DNA of 64,000 bases, from NCBI RefSeq assembly GCF_000308495.1, contig NZ_BAFU01000037.1, positions 30,540 through 94,539 on the forward strand, read 5' to 3'. The DNA is from Nocardia brevicatena NBRC 12119 (GTDB lineage Bacteria; Actinomycetota; Actinomycetes; Mycobacteriales; Mycobacteriaceae). Under the pieces are notes generated by a model. It was not told the DNA's origin, did no database searches, and saw nothing but the letters and a program-made list of their open reading frames with translations. Every line of letters begins with the position of its first letter. Positions within the stretch are counted from its first letter, which is position 1. Shown one piece after another: positions 16,284 through 24,238 of the stretch. Both the position numbers and the translations under genes were made by a program.

Positions 16284-17717
16284 ATGACAATTATGGCCCC
16301 CGCCGTTCGGGAGGACGCCGCGACGGACCCGCGCGATCCGCTGGGACGGCTGCAGCGATTCTTCGATCCCGGCACCGTGCTGCCGCTGCAACCGCGCGAC
16401 AAGTCCGGTGTGCTCGCCGCGATCGGCGAGGTGGACGGGGTGCGCACCGTGGCCTACTGCTCCGATGCCACGGTGATGGGCGGAGCCATGGGCGTGGAGG
16501 GCTGCAAGCACATCGTCGATGCCATCGATACCGCCATTGATTCCGGGGTCCCGGTTGTGGGCCTGTGGCATTCCGGCGGCGCCCGACTGGCGGAGGGCGT
16601 GGAGGCGCTGCACGCGGTCGGCCAGGTGTTCGAGGCCATGGTTCGCGCGTCCGGGCTGGTTCCGCAGATCTCGGTGGTGCTCGGTTTCGCCGCCGGCGGC
16701 GCCGCCTACGGTCCGGCGCTCACCGATATCGTGATCATGGCCCCGGAGGGTCGGGTCTTCGTGACCGGCCCCGATGTGGTGCGCAGCGTCACCGGCGAGC
16801 AGGTGGACATGGCCACCCTCGGCGGGCCGGAGACCCACGGTAAGAAGTCGGGTGTCTGCCATATCGTCGCCGATGACGAGGCCGACGCCATGCACCGGGC
16901 GCGCCGGTTGGTCTCGATGTTCGCCGAACAGGGCGAATTCGACATGCTCGCCGCCGAGCACGGCAATGTCGACCTGCAGGCCATGCTGCCGGAGTCGCCG
17001 AAGCGGGCCTACGACGTGAAGCCGCTCGTGCACGAACTGCTCGACAATGTGGACGGCGAGTCCAGCTTCGAGGAACTACAGGCCGGGTACGCCCGCAGCA
17101 TGGTGGTCGGCATGGGCCGGCTGGGCGGCCGCACCGTGGGCGTGCTGGCCAACAACCCGCTGCGGTTGGGCGGCTGCCTGAACTCCGAGAGCGCCGAGAA
17201 GGCAGCCCGGTTCGTGCGGCTGTGCGACGCCTTCGGCATCCCCCTGATCGTGATCACCGATGTCCCCGGCTACCTGCCCGGTGTGGGCCAGGAGTGGGAG
17301 GGTGTGGTGCGTCGCGGCGCCAAACTCCTGCACGCCTTCGCCGAGACCCGGGTTCCGCGGGTCACCCTGGTCACCCGCAAGATCTACGGTGGCGCCTATA
17401 TCGCCATGAACGCCCGCGCACTGGGCGCGACCGCGGTGTACGCGTGGCCGGGTTCCGAGGTGGCCGTGATGGGCGCCAAGGCCGCCGTCGGCATTCTGCA
17501 CAAGAAGGCCCTGGCCGCGGCCCCGGAGGAGGATCGGGAGGCCCTGCACGAGCGCCTCACCGCCGAGCACGAGAAGATCGCCGGTGGCGTGGAACGGGCG
17601 CTGGCCATCGGCGTGGTCGACGAGGTGATCGACCCGGCGAAAACCCGCAGCGTGATCGCCGCCGCCCTGGCCGCCGTACCTTCGAAGCCCAGCCACCACA
17701 AGAACATCCCCCTCTGA
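16284..17717 (+). CDS. accD6: acyl-CoA carboxylase beta subunit AccD6
   Basis: This 477-residue carboxyltransferase works with a biotinylated alpha subunit to make malonyl-CoA for FAS-II. It shows both halves of the crotonase-like fold: LWHSGGARLAEGVEAL and VLGFAAGGAAYGPALTD in the first, and VITDVPGYLPGVGQEWEGV with RKIYGGAYIAMNARALGATA in the second. ATG 16284 follows AGGAGAG by 7 nt; an upstream extension reads unlike protein. It closes the fabD-acpM-kasA cluster as in mycobacteria and is followed by a 25-bp perfect inverted repeat. Confidence 0.95.
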   Translation: MTIMAPAVREDAATDPRDPLGRLQRFFDPGTVLPLQPRDKSGVLAAIGEVDGVRTVAYCSDATVMGGAMGVEGCKHIVDAIDTAIDSGVPVVGLWHSGGARLAEGVEALHAVGQVFEAMVRASGLVPQISVVLGFAAGGAAYGPALTDIVIMAPEGRVFVTGPDVVRSVTGEQVDMATLGGPETHGKKSGVCHIVADDEADAMHRARRLVSMFAEQGEFDMLAAEHGNVDLQAMLPESPKRAYDVKPLVHELLDNVDGESSFEELQAGYARSMVVGMGRLGGRTVGVLANNPLRLGGCLNSESAEKAARFVRLCDAFGIPLIVITDVPGYLPGVGQEWEGVVRRGAKLLHAFAETRVPRVTLVTRKIYGGAYIAMNARALGATAVYAWPGSEVAVMGAKAAVGILHKKALAAAPEEDREALHERLTAEHEKIAGGVERALAIGVVDEVIDPAKTRSVIAAALAAVPSKPSHHKNIPL

Positions 17718-17760
17718 TGCCACGGTACTGACCGAGGACCCCGCAGCGAGCCGGATCCCC

Positions 17761-17813
17761 ACGCCACGGTCGCCGCAACCTCCCGAATCGGGAGGTTGCG
17801 GCGACCGTGGCGT
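17761..17813. terminator. perfect 25-bp inverted repeat after accD6
   Basis: Arms 17761-17785 and 17789-17813 are exact reverse complements with a 3-nt loop (AAT). There is no T-run, as is usual for terminators in this phylum. It lies 43 bp after the accD6 stop and marks the end of the FAS-II operon. Confidence 0.85.
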
Positions 17814-18000
17814 TCGCAGAGGAGGCGAATCGCTGCGGTGAGCGGTCGCGCGGCCGGCCGATGCCGATATTGCGGCAAGGGAAGCAGCCGAGGTCCTGAG
17901 AACCATCCGGCAGCGACCACCCCGTACGCGACCACACCCGTGCACACCCGCACTCCGCGCGAAGCCCCCTTGATGCGCCGAGTCTTACGAGGCCCTCAAA

Positions 18001-18117
18001 GGGTTGCGGCCCGTCTCGCGTTTCAGCGCCCGAAGCGCATGCGCCGAAGGCGCGAGTCTCGGGCGCTGAAACGCGAGACCCGCCAGGGCCGCAACCCCGC
18101 GCCGCCGGAGGCGGCGC
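18001..18117. repeat. nested palindromic element (cruciform)
   Basis: An outer 11-bp stem (18001-18011 with 18087-18097) encloses a perfect 19-bp stem (18015-18033 with 18059-18077). The inner 25 nt hold further self-complementary pieces (GCGCATGCGC and GCGCC-GAA-GGCGC). A separate perfect 8-bp hairpin follows at 18099-18117. The folded whole looks like a multi-branched structure, not a simple terminator. Candidates are a REP/MITE-type element or a recombination site. It lies directly before the methyltransferase gene. Confidence 0.75.
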
Positions 18118-18170
18118 CGAACAACACAGAAGACGGCGCAAATTGAACACAGACCGGGCAGAATTCGCGC

Positions 18171-19973
18171 ATGGGATGCGACGGGGCCGGCGCCCGGGAC
18201 CGCAAACGGCACGGCAGGCACTACACCCCCGTCGCGTTGGCCCGCTTTCTGGCCGGTCGGGTCGCGGCCCGGGTTCCGCGGGGGCTGCCGCTGATACAGG
18301 TGTTGGATCCCGCCTGCGGGGAGGGGGAGCTGTTGTTCGCGGTGCGGGCCGCGCTCGCGGCTCGATACCCCGATACTCCGGTCGGGTTGGTCGGTTACGA
18401 CGTGGATCGGCCGGCCCTGGCGATTGCCGCGGAGCGGGCCGAGGCGAGCGGTATCGACATCGACCTGCGGGAAGGGAACTTCCTCGCCGAATTCGTCGAC
18501 TTGACAGGCGAACAGTTCGACCTGGTGATCGCCAATCCGCCCTATGTGCGGACCCAACAGCTCGGCGGCGTCCAGGCACAGGTATTGAGCAGACGGTTCG
18601 GTCTGAGCGGCCGTATCGATCTCACCCATCCGTTCGTGGCCGCGCTGCCCTTGCTCATCCGACCCGGGGGAGTGCTCGGCCTGCTGTGCGCGAACCGGTT
18701 TCTCACCACCAGGGCGGGCGCGAATCTGCGGGTGGTGTTGTCGACGCACCTGTCGCCGGTCGAGCTGTACGACTTGGGCGATACCAAGCTGTTCGAGGCG
18801 GCCGTGCTCCCGGCGGTGACGGTCGCGATCCGCGGCGCAGCCGATGGGGTGTGCCGTTATGTGTCGGTATACGAGGTGGAGTCCGGTAGGCGGGGCCGGT
18901 CCGATGTCGATGGAGCATCGGAATTCGGCGCCGAGGTGGGGGCGGATGCGGCGGGAGGGGGCCTGCCGGTGCAGGCGGACCTGTTCGCGGCGCTGGTCGG
19001 ATCGCGGGACGTGCTGGTCCGATACCGGCGCCGGCTGTTCTCGGTCGAGGTCGGGACGTTGGATACGGGAGATGCCGGACGGTCCGTGTCCGTTGTTTCG
19101 GACAAGCGGCCGGACACCGGCCGGAGTGTGTGGCGGATGTCGCGGGGTGGCCGGGACGCCTGGCTCGTCGGGGTCGGCGAGCGCACCTGGAAGACATTCG
19201 GCGAGGTGGCTCGGATCCGGGTCGGGATCAAAACCAATGCCGATCGGGTCTTCATTTCCGATCACTGGCCAGAGCCCGCGCCGGAGGCGGAGCTGCTGCG
19301 CGAGCTGATCACACATCACGATACGGCGCCCTGGCGGCTCGCGCGGGCTCGGTCGACCCGGGTGCTGTACCCGTACGACATCACCCGGCCGCATCGAGTG
19401 CCGGTGGATCTGCGGCGGTATCCGCAGGCCGCGGCCTATCTGGACACGCACCGCGAGGCCCTCCTCGCGCGGAAGTACCTCACCGCGAGTGGGCGGGAGT
19501 GGTTCGAGCACTGGGTGCCGCAGCGCCCGCATCTGTGGGGTGCGCCGAAGGTGGTGTTTCCGGATATCAGCGATCGGCCGCGATTCGCGCTGGACCGTTC
19601 GGGGGCGGTGGTGAACGGAGACTGCTACTGGATTACGCTGGCCGATCTCGCCCGCGTCGTGGGCGGCGGTCGGGCCGAGGATCTCGCCTATCTGCTGATG
19701 GGGGTGGCGAATTCGACCCTGGGGCTGCGGTTCTACGACGCGGTCTGCGGGAACCGGCTCTATGCGGGCCGGCGTCGATGGATAACCCAGTACGTTTCGC
19801 GGTTTCCGCTACCGGATCCCGAGACCCGGCGGGCGGCCGAGGTGGTGCGCGCGGTGCGTCGCCTCGTGGAGGAACGCGAGCCCGATCCGCTGCGGTCCGC
19901 GGAGCTGGACGAACTCGTCTGGGCGTCCTTTTCCCAGGTTCCGCCCGCCCCCGGTGGTACGGGCAGGGGGTGA
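18171..19973 (+). CDS. N6-adenine DNA methyltransferase, Eco57I/TaqI class
   Basis: This 600-residue protein has the SAM-binding motif LDPACGEGELL at about residue 46 and the catalytic motif NPPY at residues 122-125, giving the gamma-class order of adenine methyltransferases. A long C-terminal part contains NSTLGLRFYDAVCGNRLYAG and YVSRFPLPDPE, typical of a target-recognition domain in Eco57I/TaqI-type enzymes. No nuclease motif is visible in the N-terminal 40 residues, and no restriction gene is adjacent (TetR converges on its end). It therefore looks like an orphan methyltransferase, comparable in class to mycobacterial MamA. Possible roles are epigenetic control or remnant host defence. 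ATG 18171 begins just after the cruciform element. Confidence 0.88.
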   Translation: MGCDGAGARDRKRHGRHYTPVALARFLAGRVAARVPRGLPLIQVLDPACGEGELLFAVRAALAARYPDTPVGLVGYDVDRPALAIAAERAEASGIDIDLREGNFLAEFVDLTGEQFDLVIANPPYVRTQQLGGVQAQVLSRRFGLSGRIDLTHPFVAALPLLIRPGGVLGLLCANRFLTTRAGANLRVVLSTHLSPVELYDLGDTKLFEAAVLPAVTVAIRGAADGVCRYVSVYEVESGRRGRSDVDGASEFGAEVGADAAGGGLPVQADLFAALVGSRDVLVRYRRRLFSVEVGTLDTGDAGRSVSVVSDKRPDTGRSVWRMSRGGRDAWLVGVGERTWKTFGEVARIRVGIKTNADRVFISDHWPEPAPEAELLRELITHHDTAPWRLARARSTRVLYPYDITRPHRVPVDLRRYPQAAAYLDTHREALLARKYLTASGREWFEHWVPQRPHLWGAPKVVFPDISDRPRFALDRSGAVVNGDCYWITLADLARVVGGGRAEDLAYLLMGVANSTLGLRFYDAVCGNRLYAGRRRWITQYVSRFPLPDPETRRAAEVVRAVRRLVEEREPDPLRSAELDELVWASFSQVPPAPGGTGRG

Positions 19974-19987
19974 GGCGGACCGTGGCC

Positions 19988-20602
19988 TCAGGAAGCGCTG
20001 GTGCCGACCATGGGCAGTAGGGTGCGGCGGGCGAAATCACGTCCGGCGGCCTCGTCGTCGAGGGGGATGAGGCCATCGGGGGTCAGCGCCAGCGACAGCG
20101 CGAGTCGGGCCATGATCTCGGCGACCAGGTCGGCGTCGAAGTTGTCGTCGCCGTTGTGCAGTTCCCGCAGCTTTCCGGCCAGGTAGCGGCGCCCGACAGC
20201 GAGTATCGGACCGGCCTCGGTGGTGAGTTTGGGCAGGACCAGATCGGGTTCGGTGCGCAGCAGGCGCAGCAGCAGGGGGTTGCCGGCGATGGCCGAGATG
20301 AAGGCCACGAAGATCTCGACGAGCTGGTTCTCGGTGCCCTCCACGGTACGCACCCGGTTGTCGATCGTGGCGACGAAACGTTGGGCCTCCCGCGCCATTA
20401 CCGCCTCGACCAGATCATTCTTGGATTCGAATCGGCGGTACAGGGTGGCGGGGCTTATCCCGGCGCGTCGAGCGATCTCGCCCATACTGGTGCGCTTGAT
20501 GCCGAAGTCCAGAAATGCCGAGAGCGCGCTCTCCAGCACCTTTGCGCCGTCGGTGACGGGATCGGCGAGGATGCGCTGCAGGAGTGGCGGGTCGGTCGGC
20601 AT
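19988..20602 (-). CDS. TetR-family transcriptional regulator
   Basis: This 204-residue protein has an N-terminal TetR DNA-binding domain at about residues 20-65 (ALSAFLDFGIKRTSMGEIAR, then GISPATLYRRFESKNDLVEA). A helical ligand-binding region follows (LVEIFVAFISAIAGNPLLLR). ATG 20602 gives the normal family length. It converges on the methyltransferase gene with a 14-bp gap. Its target is not evident: the upstream 300 bp hold no divergent gene, so it may regulate itself or distant genes. Confidence 0.88.
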   Translation of the reverse strand: MPTDPPLLQRILADPVTDGAKVLESALSAFLDFGIKRTSMGEIARRAGISPATLYRRFESKNDLVEAVMAREAQRFVATIDNRVRTVEGTENQLVEIFVAFISAIAGNPLLLRLLRTEPDLVLPKLTTEAGPILAVGRRYLAGKLRELHNGDDNFDADLVAEIMARLALSLALTPDGLIPLDDEAAGRDFARRTLLPMVGTSAS

Positions 20603-20913
20603 GGTTACTCCACCCTAGCCGACCCGGTCACGGACGTAGTATGGCGTTCCGGGCGGCGCGTATGGGGGCCGGCGCGAACAGGGTTGTTCAGGGACGGCGA
20701 TGGCGACGAAGTGAATAACGGTCGAATGCTTCTCCGGTATTCCGGGGCGGTGATCGCCTGGGGGCCGCGCAGAAACCGTTCGTGCCGCCGACCCATATTC
20801 TGCGCCGTCCGCGTTCGCTCGCCGACGACGATGCCGCTGGGCCCGTATACGACGACCGGACCGGTGACGGCCACGTTCGAGGTGGGAGCGGCGGCCGCCC
20901 TCAGGTATCAGTG
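20603..20913. other. intergenic region upstream of tetR
   Basis: These 311 bp hold no reading frame that looks like protein on either strand. The part next to the tetR start should contain its promoter; I could not define an operator. Confidence 0.4.
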
Positions 20914-20949
20914 CCGGGCGGCGGGCCGGTCGCGTGGCCCGCCGCCCGG
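20914..20949 (-). terminator. hairpin after the 68-residue ORF
   Basis: Arms 20914-20927 and 20936-20949 are a perfect 14-bp inverted repeat around an 8-nt loop. It lies 2 bp beyond the stop of the minus-strand gene at 20952-21158, which fits transcription termination. Confidence 0.65.
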
Positions 20950-20951
20950 TG

Positions 20952-21158
20952 TTATCGCTGCGCCAGGTCGAGTTCGGCCATTTCCCGTTCGATCGCATTG
21001 GCGGCGAAATCCACCCCGTCGGCACGTAATTCGTGGACACGTCGTTGCAGTGCCTCCAGACCGCCGGGCTGGGCGGCTATATCGGCGACACTGATCCGCC
21101 CCGTCGGCCGGCACATGCCGGACTGCTTGTACGCCACCGTGAACCTCCCTGCTTGCAC
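20952..21158 (-). CDS. 68-residue hypothetical protein
   Basis: The 68-residue product starts at ATG 21158 (an internal GTG eight codons later is possible). It contains GMCRPTGRISVADIAAQPGG and a helical end (LQRRVHELRADGVDFAANAI). The strong hairpin immediately after its stop supports it as a transcription unit of its own. No membrane segment or signal is visible, and I do not recognise the family. It lies between the TetR and gamma-carbonic-anhydrase genes, all on the minus strand. Confidence 0.5.
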   Translation of the reverse strand: MQAGRFTVAYKQSGMCRPTGRISVADIAAQPGGLEALQRRVHELRADGVDFAANAIEREMAELDLAQR

Positions 21159-21301
21159 GCTCGCGTGCCCGTCCGTGTGGGCTCATCCGTTCAGCGCTAC
21201 AAGCCGCACGACGACCGTGTCGGCAGGAGGCCCGATCACCCGGGCACGCTGTCGCTATGGTAACAGTCGAAACCTACTGGTCGCTTGTCCATTTGGGAGT
21301 G

Positions 21302-21817
21302 TTACAGAACCTTTGCCGACCGATGCTCGGACATATGGTGCAGATAGACCGCGCTGTTCAACCGAATCCCGTCCTGCTGGGCGTCGGTGAGCTCGCGGCG
21401 CACCTTGCCCGGCACGCCGGCCACCAGCGAGCCGGGCGGAATGCGCGCACCCTCCGGGACCAGCGCGTTGGCCGCGATCAGACTGCCCTTGCCGATCACC
21501 GCGCCGTTGAGCACCGTCGCGCCCATCCCGATCAGGCAGTCGTCCTCGACGGTGCAGCCGTGCAGGATGGCATTGTGGCCCACCGAGACACCCGTGCCCA
21601 CGGTGGTGGGGAAACCCGGATCGGCGTGCAGAACACAGCCGTCCTGGATATTGCTGTGGGCGCCGACGGTGATCAGCTCGGTATCACCGCGCAGTACCGC
21701 GTTGTACCAGATGCTCACCTCGGCCCCGAGGCGTACCTTGCCGATCACCGAGGCGTTCGGTGCGATCCAGGCGGTCTCCTCGACCTCGGGGCGGTGTCCG
21801 CTGACTTCGATCTCCAT
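21302..21817 (-). CDS. gamma-carbonic-anhydrase-like hexapeptide-repeat protein
   Basis: This 171-residue protein has a left-handed beta-helix of hexapeptide repeats (ASVIGKVRLGAEVSIWYNAV, then IGMGATVLNGAVIGKGSLI) and a C-terminal helix. Three histidines that could bind metal occupy the gamma-class positions: LHAD, GHNAIL and ILHG. The C-terminal AGVPGKVRREL motif is typical of the YrdA/PaaY subgroup. These proteins are trimeric; some hydrate CO2 or act as thioesterases and others have unknown roles. ATG 21817 follows TTTCCTTCC-complement purines (GGAAGG). The gene is divergent from ald. Confidence 0.88.
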   Translation of the reverse strand: MEIEVSGHRPEVEETAWIAPNASVIGKVRLGAEVSIWYNAVLRGDTELITVGAHSNIQDGCVLHADPGFPTTVGTGVSVGHNAILHGCTVEDDCLIGMGATVLNGAVIGKGSLIAANALVPEGARIPPGSLVAGVPGKVRRELTDAQQDGIRLNSAVYLHHMSEHRSAKVL

Positions 21818-21947
21818 GGAAGGAAACATAGCCCGATCGGAATATGGCGGCGGCACAGCACTGTCGTGGTAGGGCCGCGCCCACCGCGCGCACGACCCAC
21901 GCGCCGCGGTCCGTGACCTCGCCCGTCCCGTGGACGACGATGACGGT

Positions 21948-23057
21948 ATGCGTATCGGTGTGCCCAGGGAGATCAAGGAACAGGAGTACCGGGTCGCGTT
22001 GACCCCCGCGGCCGCGGGCGAGCTGGTGGCCCGGGGGCACGACGTGATCGTCGAGGCGGGTGCGGGAGTGGGGTCGGGGTTCTCCGACCCCGAATACGCC
22101 GCCGTGGGTGCCCGGCCCGAATCCGATGTCGACCGGGTATGGGGCGAGGCGGAACTGGTGTTGAAGGTGAAGGAGCCGGTCGCCGAGGAATACCCGCGGC
22201 TGCGTGCCGGGCTGGTACTGTTCACGTTTCTGCATCTGGCCGCGTCGCGGGAGTGCACCGAAGCGGTCCTGCATTCGGGGGTCACCGCGGTCGCCTACGA
22301 GACGGTCCGCGCACCCGACGGCACCCTACCGCTGCTCGCGCCCATGAGCGAGGTCGCCGGGAAGCTCTCCACCCAGGTGGGGGCCTATCACCTCATGTCC
22401 CCGCTGGGCGGGGCCGGTGTGCTGTTGGGCGGGGTGCCCGGGACACGGCGGGCAGATGTGGTGGTGTTGGGCGGCGGGGTGGCCGGAAGCAATGCGGCGG
22501 CGGTGGCCGTCGGGATGGGTGCGCGGGTCAGCGTGCTCGATATCAACCCGGTCCGGCTGCGGGAACTGGACGCGCGGTTCGGCGGCCGGATCACCACCCT
22601 CGCGGCGCACGGCATCGAATTCGAACAGGCCCTCACCCACGCCGACCTGGTGATCGGCGCGGTACTGGTGCCCGGGGCGCGAGCGCCGAAACTGGTCTCC
22701 GACGAGCTGGTGACGCGGATGCGGCCCGGTTCGGTGCTGGTCGATATCGCGATCGACCAGGGCGGGTGTTTCTCCGCCTCCCGACCCACCACCCACGCCG
22801 AGCCCACCTTCCGGGTGGCGGACTCGCTGTTCTACTGCGTGGCGAATATGCCCGGCGCGGTCCCACATACGGCGACCGTCGCGCTCACCAACGCCACCCT
22901 GCCGTATGTGCGCGAGATCGCCGAACTCGGCTGGCCCGCCGCCCGGGACGCGAACCCTACCCTGGCCCGCGGGCTGGCCGCCGAGGCAGGGCACCTGTAT
23001 TCACCCGAAGTGGCCGCGGCGCACGGTTACCCGAGTTCCGCGGCGAAATCGGTCTGA
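21948..23057 (+). CDS. ald: alanine dehydrogenase
   Basis: This 369-residue NAD-dependent enzyme interconverts L-alanine and pyruvate plus ammonium. The N-terminal MRIGVPREIKEQEYRVALTP, the substrate region with Lys in LVLKVKEPV and His in FTFLHLAA, the Rossmann motif VVLGGGVAGSNAA and the Asp in DIAIDQGGC are all present. ATG 21948 is chosen because the family begins MRIGVP. In M. tuberculosis ald is elsewhere, so this is part of the variable insertion between the FAS-II and cobD blocks. It ends at a hairpin shared with the convergent sigma factor gene. Confidence 0.95.
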   Translation: MRIGVPREIKEQEYRVALTPAAAGELVARGHDVIVEAGAGVGSGFSDPEYAAVGARPESDVDRVWGEAELVLKVKEPVAEEYPRLRAGLVLFTFLHLAASRECTEAVLHSGVTAVAYETVRAPDGTLPLLAPMSEVAGKLSTQVGAYHLMSPLGGAGVLLGGVPGTRRADVVVLGGGVAGSNAAAVAVGMGARVSVLDINPVRLRELDARFGGRITTLAAHGIEFEQALTHADLVIGAVLVPGARAPKLVSDELVTRMRPGSVLVDIAIDQGGCFSASRPTTHAEPTFRVADSLFYCVANMPGAVPHTATVALTNATLPYVREIAELGWPAARDANPTLARGLAAEAGHLYSPEVAAAHGYPSSAAKSV

Positions 23058-23069
23058 CGGGTATCCGAC

Positions 23070-23101
23070 GCCGGGACAGCGGGGATGCCCGATGTCCCGG
23101 C
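23070..23101. terminator. bidirectional terminator between ald and the sigma factor gene
   Basis: Arms 23070-23078 and 23093-23101 are a perfect 9-bp inverted repeat (GCCGGGACA and complement) with a partly pairing interior. It sits between two convergent stops (23057 and 23108). Confidence 0.65.
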
Positions 23102-23107
23102 CCGTCG

Positions 23108-24073
23108 CTAGTTCGGGTCCACGGGGTCGATCGGCGGCTGGACGAACCAGTCGGGGGTGCCGTCGGTCGGGATATCGCGGAGTTTGTCGGGATTGCGGAC
23201 CACATCGATGGCGGTGATCCGGCCGGCGTCCACGGTGAAGGAGAAAACACCGACATGATGTCCGTCGAACATCACCAGCCCGGGCAGGCCGTTGACCCGG
23301 GCCATCCGGCCCCAGGACGCCTCGGCCGCGCCGGCGCGATACCAGCCGAGCAGCATCTTGGCGATGAGTTCGGCACCGCGCAGCGGTTTCCGGATGGCGG
23401 GCACCTTGCCGCCGCCGTCGGCGGTCAGCGTCACACCGGAGTCCAGCAGATTCAGCAGCGCGCTCATATCACCCGACCGCCACGCCACCGCGAACGCGGA
23501 GACGACCTTCTCGTGCTCGTCCGGACTGGCGGGGAAACGGGGCGTGCCGTCCTCGACGCGTTTACGGGCGCGGGAGGCGAGTTGGCGCACCGCGGCCGGC
23601 GTGCGGCCGACCACCTCGGCGACCTCCGGCCCCGACAGGCCGAACACGTCGTGCAGGACGAACGTGGTGCGTTCGGCCGGGGACAGCGACTCCAGCACCA
23701 CCAGCAGTGCCATGGTCACCCGCTCGTCCTGCGATACCCGGTCGGCCGGGTCGTCGGAGACCACCACCTCGGGTTCGGGTAGCCATTCCCCCACGTACTG
23801 CTCCCGCCGCATCCGCGCGGAGCCGAGATGGTCCAATGCCAACCGGCCGGTGACCGTGGACAACCAGGCCCGCAGATTGTCGATCCGCTCGACGTCGCCG
23901 GACTCGTGGTGACGCTGCAACCGCAGCCACGCCTCCTGCACCACATCGTCGGCATCGGCGAGGCTGCCCAGCGTGCTGTAGGCGAGTCGGCGCAGGTACG
24001 GTCGATGTTCTTCGAAACGCCGGGCCAGTTCGGCCGAGTCGATGGATGCGGGGGTCGGTGGTAGGTCGCTCAC
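23108..24073 (-). CDS. ECF41-type RNA polymerase sigma factor (SigJ-like)
   Basis: This 321-residue sigma factor has region 2 (LRRLAYSTLGSLADADDVVQ) and region 4 (ERTTFVLHDVFGLSGPEVAE). A C-terminal SnoaL-like extension of about 110 residues begins near PDEHEKVVSAFAVAWRSGDM. The linker GEWLPEP is the characteristic WLPEP signature of the ECF41 group, where the extension takes the place of a separate anti-sigma factor. ATG 24073 fits. ECF41 sigma factors often control an adjacent oxidoreductase or decarboxylase gene; none is adjacent here, since ald converges and cobD diverges. Confidence 0.9.
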   Translation of the reverse strand: MSDLPPTPASIDSAELARRFEEHRPYLRRLAYSTLGSLADADDVVQEAWLRLQRHHESGDVERIDNLRAWLSTVTGRLALDHLGSARMRREQYVGEWLPEPEVVVSDDPADRVSQDERVTMALLVVLESLSPAERTTFVLHDVFGLSGPEVAEVVGRTPAAVRQLASRARKRVEDGTPRFPASPDEHEKVVSAFAVAWRSGDMSALLNLLDSGVTLTADGGGKVPAIRKPLRGAELIAKMLLGWYRAGAAEASWGRMARVNGLPGLVMFDGHHVGVFSFTVDAGRITAIDVVRNPDKLRDIPTDGTPDWFVQPPIDPVDPN

Positions 24074-24238
24074 GGCGGTACACCCTTCGGTTGGTGCCCG
24101 GGAGACGGGCGGGAGTCGCTGTCATCGAGTAGACGGGACGGACACCGACAGTGTGACGCAGCGGTGCGGAACCGGCCGACTCCGCGGCGCCGAGAGAGCG
24201 CGACGATGACCGGGCCGGGCGGTGGTTAACCTCGCTGG

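Noticed and set aside
17796-18146. Plus-strand frame across the two palindromic elements after accD6
   Set aside because: Coding through long perfect hairpins is unlikely, and the peptide is Arg-rich and motif-free.
24074-24238. Possible cobalamin riboswitch before cobD
   Set aside because: A GGTGCCCGGGAGA-like stretch drew attention, but the remaining B12-box sequence and the long-range pairing elements are not there.
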